Assembly: GCA_030144725.1 (NCBI GenBank)
Contig: JASKMD010000025.1
Coordinates: forward strand, 7,519,663 to 7,583,662
Origin: Haematococcus lacustris
Lineage: Eukaryota > Chlorophyta > Chlorophyceae > Chlamydomonadales > Haematococcaceae
Length of the DNA stretch: 64,000 nucleotides
Direction: 5' to 3'
In this document: one piece after another, positions 29,342 to 42,350 of the stretch
How the letters are laid out: every line of letters begins with the position of its first letter
How positions within the stretch are numbered: position 1 is the stretch's first letter
Notes under the pieces: model-generated
Seen by the model: the letters and a program-made list of their open reading frames with translations, nothing else
Databases searched by the model: none
Told to the model about the DNA's origin: nothing
Position numbers and translations under genes: made by a program

Positions 29342-32300
29342 ATGCTTGTCAGCTTGTGGTTTGCACTTCTCTGCGCCACACTTACTGTGCAGCCTCCCAG
29401 TGTGCTGGGAGCGTCAGGCACCTACTACTGCCGCACTTACTCACAGATATCAGACCCCTTAGGCTGTCCACTTTGCGTGACAGGCAGTGCTTGCATGGTA
29501 AGCAATGGCTCCTCAATGAAGTCAGCAAGTTGAGCCAGCCATTGCTGTTAAAGACCAAACTGGTCATCCTTATTGCAGAACCTTAACACAGCTGACAGGT
29601 TTTGGGTAGACCCAAGGATTTGCACTCTGCCAGACATTCCATTGACAGGTATGCCATGCAGCATGGAGCTTGCTAGCAGGCCAGCACTGCATGCTCTAAC
29701 CACACGCAGCGACCCGCAATTCTGAGCTGGCATACCTTCCTGACCACAACAGAGCGACTGCACTGATGCCATGCAGCTGCCATCCCCAACACAAACAAGC
29801 TACCACAAAGCAACATCTGCATGCAGAGTGGCCAGTCAGTGATCAACAGCGTCATCAAGTGGGTCAAAGGGCCGCCAGCCATTGGAGCCTTGCAGCAGCA
29901 CATGCTCCTGGCTACACATGCGGTGTTTTCTTCATAGCTCCTTATGTCATGTACACTGGGTCAACCCCCTCACTTGACCACACCATTAGCATGGTGCTGG
30001 CCATGCCATGTTTCCCTGCAGGTATGACATCATAGGTCTGCCTGGGTCGAACCTTCAGGATGTGGGTGATGCATACATCTTCGTGACCTACAGCAAGCGC
30101 CTGTATCTGACCATGACCTTCAGCTGCCCCTACTTGTTCAGTACAATTCAGGTATGCAACGCATAAAGTCCACTCGCCACCAGTCTAGCTGCTGCTGCTG
30201 CTCGTCGAGCGCAGCCCATTTCAAGCTGTACTGGCTACAACCGAGCCTTGCCCAGCAATGTCAGGCGCTGGATGTCCTGTGGCAGCCGGTGTCATCGCAG
30301 CACATGGCTTAGTTGCGTCAAGCAAGCATACGATGCACATCCTTTCTCCTGCATGGACAGAGCCCACATGCACACATCTCTCATGCACATCTCTGCATGA
30401 CCAAGCTTACATGAACACATTTTTCATGCACATCTCTGCATGACCGAGCCCACATGCACACATCTGTCTCCCTGCATAGCATTTTGGGGGCATGTGCAGT
30501 GCACTACATGCCTCAGGGATGTTAAAATCCAAACCCGCATGGGCATGGCTGCGATGCAAGCTGTGCAGGCCTTCAGCAGCCGCCTTGTGGAGGTCTCCCT
30601 GTGGAACACCTCAAGTCAGGTGCCCGCTCAGTATGTGGATGTGCTGTACGCCTTCGGCTACTACTCCTGCTACACACTCTCCATAGACCTTACGGCAAGT
30701 GGCAGGTGCACAGAACCACAACCTAGCAACGCACAGCCATGCAGTGTGCAGCCAGGCGAACCACGGGCCTGCAGCCGGCAGCATGTGGCAGGGTGGGGCT
30801 GGGTCGCGTGGTACCAGGTCGCGTGGTACCAGGTCGCGTGGTACCAGGAGCCATGGCATAACACAGACATGCAGTACAGGCATAGGCAGACTTGCAGCTG
30901 CGATGCAGGCCCAGGTGCTGACCACTCAGCACTGTCACCAGTATGCTCACCAGAGGGGCACCAGAGGGGCCTGCATGACCTCCTGGAAGCCACCAAGTGA
31001 TGCACGTTATCGCCAATAGATGGCATGGCATGGCAGCAGCCAGATGCCTGCTGCTGAGTGTGACCCCTTGCAGGCGGTGTGTGACCCCACCATCAACGCA
31101 AAGTTCAACCCCAGCCCCAACGACCCCTCACAGGTGACCACCCCTGCCCAGCTGCGCTGTATGAGCCTGCTTGCCCCTCATGGTGCACATACCCTGAGTG
31201 GGTGGGTGTGCTGTCCCCTCCTGCCCTTGGACCCACAGCCCACACTCACCGCACCTGTTACCGAGTACTGCCAGTGATATGTGTTCCTGAGGTGGAGAAG
31301 GAGAGGCAGTAGGGGCAGCAGGGGATGAGGGGATGAGAGTTAGGGAGGGGATGAGGGCGAGGAGGAGATCTGCACCCCTGCCCCTGTCGACCCCTAACCC
31401 ATGGCTAGGCCACAGCAGCTGCAGTGGCTGGTCAGGGATGTCTTGAGGGCCTGGCTTCTGAGGTCCTGGGGAGCTGTAGGTGTGATGCATACTGTGATGT
31501 GTGTGGGGGCAAGGAGGGAGCCGAGGGGGAGGGGGTGAAGGAGGGGAGCCAGTGATATGTGTCCCCTGGTCCCCTGTGTGGCTGTGTGTGTGCTGTCCCC
31601 TTCAGCCCTTGAGCCCACAGTCATAGTAGTAGTATCCTTAAGGTCAAGGAGGGGAGCGGGACCTGGGCCCTGAGGTGTGGCTGCCCAGAGCTTCCCGTCA
31701 TCAGACCCAGCATCCTGACATGACATCCGTCAAGCATGATGTTGCTGCAGTCCCAATGCCATCTGCATACCCCGGGCTTCCATTACTCTTGGCACCGGCT
31801 TCCTTGCTGTCAGCCTGGCCGCCTTGCTAGTGTAGGGCATCTCTTGCCTCTCGCCCTTGACTTGTGTTTCTCAGCTGCTGACCCCTGACCCCCCAGCCTC
31901 TTCCCTCCCTCCCTCCTCTCATTTCACACCAGTCAAGCTCCTCAGCCACTGAAGCAACCAACCCTGACCTCTGCCTCCCCTGCCCCTCACCCTCTGGCTC
32001 GTATCTCACGCCCTGCGCCTCCCTCCCCCTCCTCCTCCCACTCCGTGCCTCGCTCTCATCCCCCCCTACCCCCCTGGCTCGTCTCGTCCTTGTCACGTCC
32101 CCCACACCTTGGCCGCCCTCCCCCTCCTTCCCCCTAGCTCATCACGCCCTGCCGCCCCCTCCCCCTCCTCCTCCCCCTTCTTGCCTGCCTCTCATGGCCC
32201 CCAGGGGACGTGTGTGCTGCCCAACGGCCGCACCGTGCCCCCGGTCAACCTCTTCGCCCCGGGCTCCTCCCTCTACCTGTCCCTCCGCATGCGGCTGGCG

Positions 32301-32487
32301 CCCTTCAACAACACGCCAACCACACCCAGCATCTGTGGCTACAGCGGGGCGCAGGCAAGTCACCTGGCTCCAGCCATGCCACACTACCGCCTGTGGGGTA
32401 GCACCAGCACTGGTAGTGGTGCCTGACCTCCCACGCCTGTTGCTGCTGCCAGCATGCTCTGCTGCTTCTGCTGCTGCCCCTGCTGCC

Positions 32488-32518
<31 letters not shown>

Positions 32519-35500
32519 TTTGTCATTCCCCTACTGCCAGCATGCTCTGCTGCTTCTGCTGCTGCTCCTGCTCCTGCTTCTGCTGCTGTTTTGGCTGTTG
32601 CTGCTGCTGCAGTCGTCTGGGTTGCTGCTGCTATACGCAACATCTGCTGCTTGGAATGCAGCCACGGGCGCTGGCAGCACATGCAGCAGCACACCAGCAC
32701 AAGCCATGCTGACGTGGTGGCGTCACACACACACATGCTGTTGTTTGTTGGCTATTTGGTGGCTGTCATATTGGCTGTCGCTTTGTGAGCGGCCCTTCCC
32801 AACAAAACAAAACAAAACAAAACAAAACAAAAAATCCCAAAGGAGCGTGACTGGACGAGTTTTGTTTGCTGACAGCCCGCTCCACCTCGCATCTTTTAAC
32901 TTGTGTGCCATGCTGTTGGCCCTTCCACGACTACCCTGTGCAGGTGCAGAACTACACATTGTTTGGAGGACCCACCGCCGCCTACTACACAATACCCATC
33001 ACTGTTCCCGACTGTATACCCCCCCCTCCCCCTCCTCCCCTCCCCCCTTCCCCACTGCCCCCCTCCCCGCCTTCCCCGCCCTCCCCCCCTCCCCTCCCCC
33101 CTTCCCCCTCCCCTCCCCGCCCGCCCTCGCCCCCCACGCCCCCACTCCCGCCCCCTACAGCGGTGTTCATCATCATCACGACCCCAGCCACGCTCAGCCC
33201 CAACATCTGCTCCCTCATCAGCCCCGACCTGCAGTTCATGCTCATCACCTGGCAGGTGGGAAAAGCAGGCTGCTCAGCGCACCCCTTCACCCCATCCCCC
33301 CATCCCCCCATCCCCCCTGAACCCCCCTGAACCCGCCCAGCCATGCTAATCACCTGGCAGGTGGGTGATGCAGGCTGCTCAGCACACCCCTGCCCCCCTG
33401 AACCCCTTCTTGCCCAGCCACCCCTCTCCCCAGCAGATCAGCACGACAGGCACCCATGGCGACTGTCCCATGTGGAGGGGGAGGCATACGGCCACGGTCA
33501 TGATGCAGAGCTGGTAGCACCCCATACCGCCTGTACCCCCCGACTGCCTGTCCCCTGCTCACTGGAGACCTGCCTGCACCCCTGTCTGCCTGCACCCCTG
33601 TCTGCCTGCACCCCTGTCTGCCTGCACCCCTGTTTCATGCCTCCCTGGTTTGCACCCCTGTTTTGACCACCCTGGTATGCCTGCACCCTGCACCCCTGTT
33701 TCATGCCTGTTTCATGACCTGGACAGTGAGCCTGCTTCCCCCACTGACCCTGCCCTGTCACCACCCACCCTCCCACTGGCCTGCCCAGTCAGCTGCCCCC
33801 CGGGTGCCTCCTGGTCTGCCTGCAGGGCAAGTACTCCACACCCCCCCAGTGCCTCCCTCCCCGCCCTGCCCTCACCGGGGGCACCCTGCTCCAGATCAGC
33901 TTCAACTTCCTGCTGCAGCAGTTTGCAAGGTACTGCGCTACAAGCACCAGCACCAGCAGCACCAGCAGCAGCGGCCTTGGCAGCATGGCAGTCAGCCATA
34001 GCCACCGCAGCAGCAACAACCATAGCTCCATACCAGGGACCTGGCGCAGGCAGGGGTGCCATCCGCTGCCATCCTGCCGCTGCCACCATGCTGCCACACA
34101 CCCCTGCCCCCTTGAGGCCTGTGCAGGGACTTTGTGCTGGCCCAGTACCCCACCTCCCTGGGCCTGCAGCTGCTCATCACACTCAACCTGGAGCTGCCCT
34201 GCGCCTCAATGGTGGACATCTACGGCCCACAGGTAGCATACCCACCCTGACCTGCCTACCCTGACCTGCCTACCCTGACCTGCCTACCCTGTTCTGCCCA
34301 CCCCGTTCTGCCCACCCTGACCTGCCTACCCTGACCTGCCCACCCCGTTCTGCCCACCTGCCTTGCTATTGCTGCCGGCTCCCACACTCTGTCCTGATCA
34401 TCTCCATATCTTGGTGGCGTCCTCATCATCAGAATTGCCTCACGCCTTCACACGCGCATATGCCTGAACTCCTGCCTGGAAGCAACACAACGCATGGCTG
34501 TTGGCAACCTCCTAGCCTCTTCGCTCCTTCTTTGAACCTCCCGCGCCAGAACCCTGCCTTCGGTGCTTTGCGCCACAACCTTTCCGCTCCCCCTCTCGCA
34601 GTTTCTTGTCCAGCAGCCCTTTTTGCTGCCGTGACTCTACCCCCTCTATCCTGCGCTTGTGACAACGTGTGTGGCAACCCCTGACGCGCAAGGCACTAAC
34701 GCAAGGCACTGGTCCATTGCGCTCTACTCACAAAAACATGTGGAGCATGTGGCTGTGCAGGTGGTCCGTATCCCTGATGCAGGGTCAGCGGCCTCTTGGC
34801 CAGGTCTGATTTGCCCCCCGCCCCCTCCTACCTCTCCACCTCCACCCTCTCCCCCCCTCCCCCCCTCCCCCCCACCCCAGCCTTCACCACCCCCACCGCC
34901 AAGCCCACCTCCATCCCCCCCTCCCAGCCCCCCCCCTTCGCCACCCCCGCCACCCCCATCACCGCCGCCCTCGCCCATGCCCCCTCCCAGCCCCCCGCCC
35001 CCTCCATCTGCCGCCTTCTACTTCCGCATCTATTACCCCTCGGATGTGTTCCCAGTCAGGTGTGACATCATTACACAACTGTAGCATGCAAACCCAGACA
35101 CACCAACACACATGCATGTTATATATGCTCCCTCCCTCCCTCCCTCCCTCCCTCCCTCCCTCCCTCCCTCCCTCCCTCCCTCCCTCCCTCCCTCCCTCCC
35201 TCCCTCCCTCCCTCCCTCCCTCCCTCCCTCCCTCCCTCCCTCCCTCCCTCCCTCCCTCCCTCCCTCCCTCCCTCCCTCCCTCCCTCCCTCCCTCCCTCCC
35301 TCCCTCCCTCCCTCCCTCCCTCCCTCCCTCCCTCCCTTCCTCGGGACCTCAACTGCTCTGCCTCGCCTCAGGCACTGGCCTCCAGCCCCCTGACTACTCA
35401 TCAGCTCTGCCACTGCTGCTCATACCCTTCCATCACATGCACAGGGCCTTTGAAGCCTGGCTGATCGCCAAACAGTCTTTCTGCACTTGTCATGCCTCCC

Positions 35501-38500
35501 ACCCACCCACCCCCACCCCCACCCTACCCCACCCCCCTCCACCCCACCCCCTTACCCACACCCAAGGTCACCAAAGATGCTGCTGATCTGCTGCCCCTGC
35601 TGCAACAGGGACGACTGCCCCAACGCACGCTTTGCGCTCAGCTACACCTACCAGACCACCTTTAATGAGCCGGTCACTAGCCCAGCTTCCTGCAGGTCAG
35701 GCCAGCAGAGGCTCCGGGGAGGAGAGGGGAGGGAGGGGGAGGGGAGGGAGGGGGAGCAGCAGTGAGAGGAGGAGCAGGGTGGGGGTGGGGGTAAGGCAGG
35801 GGAGGGAAGGAAGGGACAAATGGGAAGATCGCGAAACAGTGCAAGGCTACGACCTTGGTACTAGGTCATGAGGGGGGGCAGGGGAGGGCATGTGAGAAAA
35901 CTTGGGACGGAGTGGGTGAGGTGACGGTGTGGTTGGAAGGGAAGAGGGGGAAAGCATGGAGAAGCCTACCTTAGCCTCTACTCTGCCCCTGCCCCTCCCC
36001 AGCCAGAAGGTCAGGTTGTCAAACTGAACAGGGCCGGGGAACTGACCTTGACCAGTTGAACCCTGCATTCCTACAGTCAAGGTCCACAGTGATCATCGTC
36101 CAACCCGTGCCTCATCAGGCCCTGCCCTCAGCACCCTGGCCTGCCCTCCCTGCCAGGTTCCTGACCCCCAATATCATGGAGGCGGGCCTCACCTTTGTCA
36201 ACGTCACCAGGGCTCAGATCATGGTTGGCATCTTCAACCGCAACAACATTGGCAAGTGGTGCTGCACGACCCACCCACCCACCCACCCACCCACCCACCC
36301 ACCCACCCAGGGTAGATGGTACGGCATAGCCACTAGGCACGGAAATGAAGCGGGGCAACTCACGCCTGTGGGCTGTAGTGGCTGTGGTTTGTTGGCCACC
36401 AGAGGAAGTGTTGGCCGGGCTCACCTAGGCAGCCAGCTTGGCTCAGGGTCCATGCACTAGCCAGGCACACCATCCTCACAGCACAGCCAGCACAGCCCTC
36501 CCCTTCACTTTGACCGGGTGTGTTGACCCTGCCTGGTGCCTGCTGTTGCCTGCTGTTGCCTGTTCAGGCTCCTACATCACATTCTTCAACCTGCCCTGCG
36601 GCGCCTCCATCCTCATTGGCTCGGACTTCAACTCGCAGGTGAGGGTGTGACCTTGGACCTAATCACACATCTCACTCTTTCCCAGGGCTCAGCAGCTGAT
36701 ACCTCCTGATGTATGTGTGCCTATGAATATGATATAATTTATGGAGTAACCCCAGGACTTGGCAATTACCCCTCTCCGAGTTTTTGCTGGCTTCGGGCCG
36801 GAAAGGGACAGGAAAGTATAGAGCCAACAGCCCATGTGCCCATGCTGTACCCATGTGCCCATGCTGTGTGCACCATCCCACAGTGCACCTGCCTCCTCAT
36901 CAAGCGCTCCCATGTCTGCTACCCATCCTGCCTCATAGCATGCCAGGGTGCACCTGCCTCCTCACACTGCTCTCCTGCCTCCAGGGGCTAGTTGGTGGTG
37001 GGTGGGAAGGGCTTGGCTGGCAAAAGAGCCATGGGCAGCATTGGGGTGGAAGGTAGCAGCAACTGGCTGACTGGCCCCACCCCACCTCAGCAACGGCGGC
37101 TAGTCAGCCCCGTGCGGCAGTAGCTGCCTGGGGCTGGTCGTGTTGCTGCAGCTTTGGCTGCTGCCTGGCTGCCTTGCTGCTCACCCACTGGCTGCCAGGC
37201 TTTCCCAGTGGGTCTGCTCCTGTGTTTGTGTGGTGCCTGCCTTCATCTGCACCCGCCGCTGTCACACAGCCTTGCGACATGGCATCATCAGCATCTCAGC
37301 AGAATGGCTTGCAAGAACGGGCCCCGCACGGGGTCACACCCTGCTCTTTCTACACACTTTCCACACACCTCACTCCGCCATCACACAGCTAAGCCTCATG
37401 ACCTCCTGGCTGCACCGCATCCGCGACCCTGTTGAGGCTCATGCAGCACTGCAGCCCCGTGCCACGCCAGCTGTCGGCTAATGCTGCACCCCTGCCTGCC
37501 CTGTCTGCCTGCCTGCTCATGTTCCATCCCTCTCCCGCATGAGGCCTTCCTCATGTTGGCAAGCCCTGCTTGCTACCATGCTTTGCAGAGCTTCACACCG
37601 GGCACCATCCCCCAGCTGCAATGCCAGTCCCCCCCCCCTTCCCCTCCTCCCCCCCCACCCTCCCCCCCACCCCCGCCTTCCCCCCAACCTCCCCTTCCCT
37701 TTCCTCCCCCTTCCCCGGCCCCCCCCTCCCCTTTACCACCCCCAAGCCCACAGCCGCCACTCCCCCCCTCCCCCCTCCCACCACCACCTGACCCACCCCC
37801 CTCACCCACACGCCCCACCCCTTGGTGGCTGATGATCCCGCCCCCTCCCCCCCCTCCCCCTCCAACGCTCCCCTCCCCCCCCCCCCTCTCTGCCCACCGC
37901 CGCCCCTCCCCCCCCACCTTTCCCTCCTCCTCCCCTCCCTTTCCTTCTCCCTCCACCACCCTTCCCTCCTCCCCCACCCCCACCCCAGCCCAGGCTGCCG
38001 CCACCCCCCCTCACCACTGCCGCCATATGCCCCTTATGACTACCCCCCAGATCCCTCAGCCCCTGGCCTGCCTCCCCCTTCTCCTAGCCTCCCACCCTCA
38101 CTTCGCCCTCCCCCGCCCCTCCCTCCTCCATCACCCAGACCCCCGCCACCCCTCCCAACCCCCTTACCGCTTGCAAAGCCACCCCCGCCACCCCTCCCAC
38201 CCCCCTTACCGCTTGCAAAGCCACCCCCACCACCCTTCCCACCCCCCATACCGCTGTCAAAGCCACCCCCACCACCCTTCCCACCCCCCATACCGCTGTC
38301 AAAGCCACCCCCGCCACCCTTCCCACCCCCTGTACCGCTGTCAAAGCCACCCCCACCACCATTCCCACCCCCCCTACCGCTTGCAAAGCCCCCCCCTCCC
38401 CCTTCCCCTCCCTCAGTACCACTGCCACAGCCCCCACCGCCACTCTTTCCCCCCCCAGTACCGCCGCCAAAGGCGCCTCCTCCCTCCCCCCGCCCCCCGC

Positions 38501-39439
38501 CGCCCCCTAAGGCGCCCCCCCCTTCACCAGCGTGAGTGACTCTCTGCCTGACGAGGGCCAGTCAAGCAGCCAGCCATTGCTTCGTAGCCACACCCCAGCT
38601 GCTTCGTAGCCACACCCCAGCAGGAGCAAAGGGGAGGAGACGGGGGGTGAGGGTGGGCATGCATAGCTTCTGACCATGGCTAGGTGTAGATGGATGTAGT
38701 GGTGTGTAGTAGGGGAATCCCAGAGTAGGAGAGGTCTGCTGCTGCTGTGCTGCTGCCTTTGGCTGCCATGTCACGCCCTGCCCCCATTCTCTGCCCTGCC
38801 CACTGCACCTGACCCCTCTCTAGCCCACGCCAGGTGACCACCAAGCACACGCTGCCAGGCTGCACTGCACTGCACTGCACTGCACTGCACTGCACTGCAC
38901 TGCACTGCACTGCACTGCACTGCACTGCACTGCACTGCACTGCACTGCACCGCCTCCTCTCATTCCCATCAGCCTCCTACCCAGTCGCTGCCAGCCCCTG
39001 CTCCCTGCTGCTCCCTGCTGCTCCCCGCCCCCTGCTCAGCTGCCAGTGTGCCCTGCCCTGCCCTGCCCTGCCCTGCCCTGCCCAGTGACACCCGGAGCGT
39101 GGTCATGTCCGTTGACACCAACCGCGTGAACCCGCTCACCTCTACAGACTGCCGCAGCCTCAGGTTCATCGCGGAGGCACGGCTGTTCGGGTTGAGGCCA
39201 GCCACTGGACCCGATTGCGCGCTGAACAACCCGCCAACCACAGGGGCTAAGGCGAGGGGGGGGGGGGGGCTGCCTGCCTGCCTTCCTGCCCCTCCTACCC
39301 ACCTGCATATCCACCTGCCTGACTGCTTGCCCACCTGCATACCTACCCGCCTGCCTGCCTGCCTGCCTGCCCGCCGCTCCACCTATCCTCCCACTCACTT
39401 ACCCACCTTTCCTACCACAAGGGCTGAGGCAAGCCAGGG

Positions 39440-39509
<70 letters not shown>

Positions 39510-40309
39510 CCCATCCTACCGACCCACCTGCCTGCCTGCCACCCCACTGGCCCCTCCACCCACCCACCCACCTGCCTGCTGCCCTACTCGCCCTGCCACC
39601 CACCCACCTGCCTGCGGCTCACCCCACCTGGGCATCCACCTGACACCCCTCCCTGCCCTCACTCCATGCCCCCGTCTCCATCTCTTCAGCCCCACTGCCC
39701 CGCCTTCACCAACTGTGCCCCAGACCCCCTGCACCCCCACTGTTTCACCTCCCACCTTCTCTCCGCACCGGCCCCCTGGCAGGTTGCCTTCATCTTCAAC
39801 ACCATAGCTGACGCTACGACATACTGGGGCAACGTAGCCACCCCCAGCGTGGCCACCACCATCACCGCTGCCCTGGCCCTACCCTGCGGCCTCTCCACCG
39901 TCACCTTCACAGTCTCTGGGTGAGATCCCATCAACAACCCTCACTCCCTCTCACACATCCCTCACACCATCCCACATCCCACCACTCACGCATTGTACCG
40001 GCAGATGCAGGAGAAGAGGGACCATGACAAGCCTTGTGCACAAAGTCATGTACTTCTGCTTTCCATCTCCATGCCCAGACCACACACGACCAGCAAATGT
40101 GTCTAACCTGACCTGACCAGCTTTGACGCCCCTCACCCTCACCCTCACTGGCCTGACCCCGCCTGACCCCACCTGACCTGACCTGACCCCACCCGACCTC
40201 CACTGTACGTGTCAGCGCTGCCCCAACCCCCTGCCGCCACTGCTGTTGGCGGTGCAGGTTCCCCAGCGAGTCCTACAACCAGAACAACCTCCAGGCCTTG
40301 CAGTGCTGA
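29342..40309 (+). CDS. Modular proline-rich extracellular-matrix glycoprotein (pherophorin-like architecture)
   Basis: Likely hydroxyproline-rich wall protein. Exons: 29342-29497, 29579-29648, 30036-30151, 30569-30694, 31074-31133, 32205-32354, 32944-33255, 33826-33929, 34127-34232, 34761-35059, 35609-35695, 36157-36251, 36568-36638, 37589-38531, 39086-39251, 39783-39919, 40258-40309; about 1016 aa. A hydrophobic signal peptide (LVSLWFALLCATL) starts it. Globular Cys-containing modules alternate with three SPPPP linkers in exons 7, 10 and 14; each module ends in a Cys just before its linker (VPDC, GLIC, LQC), and the last ends the protein (LQC stop). Modules 3 and 4 share a DC...RF...F...C and LPCG layout, so they are diverged copies. 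Four introns need GC donors (after exons 4, 6, 12, 15). Exon 14 changes frame by one base among poly-C runs near 37850-38000: assembly error or a real break. The classic pherophorin domain motif is not clear. Confidence 0.72.
30808..30852. repeat. 15-bp tandem repeat (GGTCGCGTGGTACCA unit)
   Basis: Three perfect copies, each containing the palindrome GGTACC, in the matrix-gene intron after exon 4. Confidence 0.9.
32797..32832. repeat. (AAAAC)n tract
   Basis: Six to seven AAAAC units in the intron after exon 6 of the matrix gene. The A-rich tail could mark an old retroelement 3' end; no body was recognised. Confidence 0.85.
35129..35341. repeat. (CCCT)n microsatellite, about 53 copies
   Basis: Pure array in the matrix-gene intron after exon 10. 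The Leu-Pro-Pro-Ser frame is an artefact. Confidence 0.97.
36270..36309. repeat. (ACCC)n microsatellite
   Basis: About ten units shortly after the donor of the intron following exon 12 of the matrix gene. Confidence 0.9.
38160..38400 (+). repeat. Coding minisatellite in Pro-rich linker 3
   Basis: Repeating block of about 48 nt coding variants of PLSKPPPPPFPPPIP (five to six copies) inside exon 14 of the matrix gene. Length variation here would change the linker without breaking the frame. Confidence 0.8.
38860..38950. repeat. (CTGCA)n microsatellite, about 18 copies
   Basis: 5-bp array in the intron between exons 14 and 15 of the matrix gene. Confidence 0.96.
39444..39511. repeat. (CCTG)n microsatellite
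   Basis: About sixteen units in the intron between exons 15 and 16 of the matrix gene; shorter degenerate copies precede it from 39270. Confidence 0.93.
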
Positions 40310-41274
40310 GCCCCTCACCAGTCAGGGCCGGGGCCGGGACCCTGGCCCAGAGCACACAGGGACCTGGGTCACACCTTGGAGCCACAGGTCACACTTCACG
40401 CCCTGATGTGTGTCCGCTCCTGCACCCCTGTGCCACTTAGCCCCAGGGCCCAGCGAGTGCCTGGCCAGCTGTGACAGTGAGCTCGCTGACCCAGAGCTTG
40501 CCTGCCTGATGCCAGTGCCACAACTGGTTGCACCACACGGCCAGGCAGGGGCTGCACAGACCTGCCCGCCTGGCTGGCTGTTCAGGAACGAAGCAAGGCT
40601 CAAATCACGCCTTGCTCATTGCATTGGAGAACCCAAGTGGCTGTACAGCAGTTGCCAATAGTGGAATAAACAGTTGGTGGATCACACGACACCGCTTCAG
40701 CTCTGTTGCTTAGTTGCGCCCTATCCTGACCCTACGCCCCTGACCCTGACCCTGACCCTGACAACACACCTCAGCTGCCCTCGTCAGCTTTGCCCCCTCG
40801 GTCTTGCTGCAGCCCCCATTGGCCAGTTCAGGCTAGGGGAAAGCGGCCGCAGTTGTCGCCGGACCACTGCCCTGCTCCTGCTGCAGCTCCAGACGATGCT
40901 GTTGTGTCAGCGTGCGGCCTAGGTTTAGCCTCACAGCTTGGAAGCTTGGTGTGACCAGAGACATTTACTGTGACCAGCCATCACGCTGGAGGTCCAGGAC
41001 CGCATGTAGGCTGAAATCCTAGTGGAGCCCAGAGCAGTGAGCAATTGTGCCAGCCACTTTAGCGGTAGGTGTGGGATGCTGACGCATTGTCACATCCCAA
41101 ACAGTGCAAACCCTAACTATGTAAGATATGTCCGAGCCGGCCTTGCTGTTGTTTATGTCACGAGATGAAATGAAAACAGAGAGCGGCTCAGCCGAGCAGA
41201 GAAATTGAGGGTGGCTTGACGCGACTGACAAGGTGGGCTGTTTGGCTCCTCGATGGTGAGAAAGCTGCAAGACG
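40310..41274. other. Intergenic region downstream of the matrix gene
   Basis: No exon recognised. Contains a short CCTGAC repeat near 40738-40760. It presumably includes the matrix-gene 3' UTR, although no TGTAA signal was found close to the stop. Confidence 0.4.
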
Positions 41275-41637
41275 ATGGGGCTTCGGAAGGGCCCAGGTCG
41301 TCGAGGCCTACTTGAAGGGCATCATCAAGTGAGGTGCATCACCCAAGCATCTGGCCGAGTGGTTGGTGGAACCTCCCACACCAGGGTTTGAGCCTACCTC
41401 ACCCCTCCCTCGGCCTGCCCCGCCCAGGGTGCAGCCCCCCTGAACCCCTCTGCCAGGCCCCGCCAGCCATCTAGGGCCTTCCCAGCCTGCCTTGCAGCCC
41501 AAGCTTACAGGGGGCAGCACAAGCCGGCTGGCCAGCAGGGGCCTACCTTCCCACCCCAGCAACGGCACATCCTGGACCCCTCGGTGACACAGAGGGTCAA
41601 GGTGTGGGTGGCAGAATACGCCAATCACAACGAGCTG
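41275..41637 (+). CDS. Possible partial gene running into the assembly gap
   Basis: Two candidate exons: 41275-41328, starting at an ATG and ending CAA/GTGAGG, and 41568-41637, after a CCACCCCAG acceptor, whose frame reads QRHILDPSVTQRVKVWVAEY and continues to the gap. Phase agrees (0/0). The second exon looks protein-like; the first is less convincing and may instead be read in another frame. Product unknown. The intron contains the tRNA-like cassette at 41345. Confidence 0.3.
41345..41398 (+). repeat. tRNA-like A/B-box cassette (possible SINE head)
   Basis: A perfect polymerase III A box, TGGCCGAGTGG, lies 33 nt upstream of a near-perfect B box, GTTTGAGCC. The anticodon arm cannot be folded properly, so it is not a functional tRNA. 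Confidence 0.45.
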
Positions 41638-42137
41638 NNNNNNNNNNNNNNNNNNNNNNNNNNNNNNNNNNNNNNNNNNNNNNNNNNNNNNNNNNNNNNN
41701 NNNNNNNNNNNNNNNNNNNNNNNNNNNNNNNNNNNNNNNNNNNNNNNNNNNNNNNNNNNNNNNNNNNNNNNNNNNNNNNNNNNNNNNNNNNNNNNNNNNN
41801 NNNNNNNNNNNNNNNNNNNNNNNNNNNNNNNNNNNNNNNNNNNNNNNNNNNNNNNNNNNNNNNNNNNNNNNNNNNNNNNNNNNNNNNNNNNNNNNNNNNN
41901 NNNNNNNNNNNNNNNNNNNNNNNNNNNNNNNNNNNNNNNNNNNNNNNNNNNNNNNNNNNNNNNNNNNNNNNNNNNNNNNNNNNNNNNNNNNNNNNNNNNN
42001 NNNNNNNNNNNNNNNNNNNNNNNNNNNNNNNNNNNNNNNNNNNNNNNNNNNNNNNNNNNNNNNNNNNNNNNNNNNNNNNNNNNNNNNNNNNNNNNNNNNN
42101 NNNNNNNNNNNNNNNNNNNNNNNNNNNNNNNNNNNNN
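41638..42137. other. Assembly gap of exactly 500 N
   Basis: A run of 500 undetermined bases; the round number suggests a scaffold gap of unknown true size. It ends directly at the left inverted repeat of the transposon. Confidence 1.
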
Positions 42138-42249
42138 ATCCCTTTACATTACGGGAGAAGTAAGAATTTTTATTTTCCCGTAAATATCAGCCATTTTCCA
42201 ACCCATTCTTACTTGTGTCCGCCCTAGCAGCACTATCTGTAACAATCCG

Positions 42250-42350
42250 CCCTATCTAGCACAAGCCCCCTAACTAGCGCAAGCCCCCTAACTAGCCCAA
42301 GCCCCCTATCTAGCCCAAGCCCCCTATCTGAAACAATCCGCCCTATCCTA
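42250..42350. repeat. Left subterminal repeats of the transposon
   Basis: Five imperfect copies of CAAGCCCCCTAACTAG, bordered by two copies of AACAATCCGCCCTATC. Confidence 0.85.

Noticed and set aside
41604..42227. Long frame spanning the assembly gap
   Set aside because: Nearly all codons are undetermined bases.
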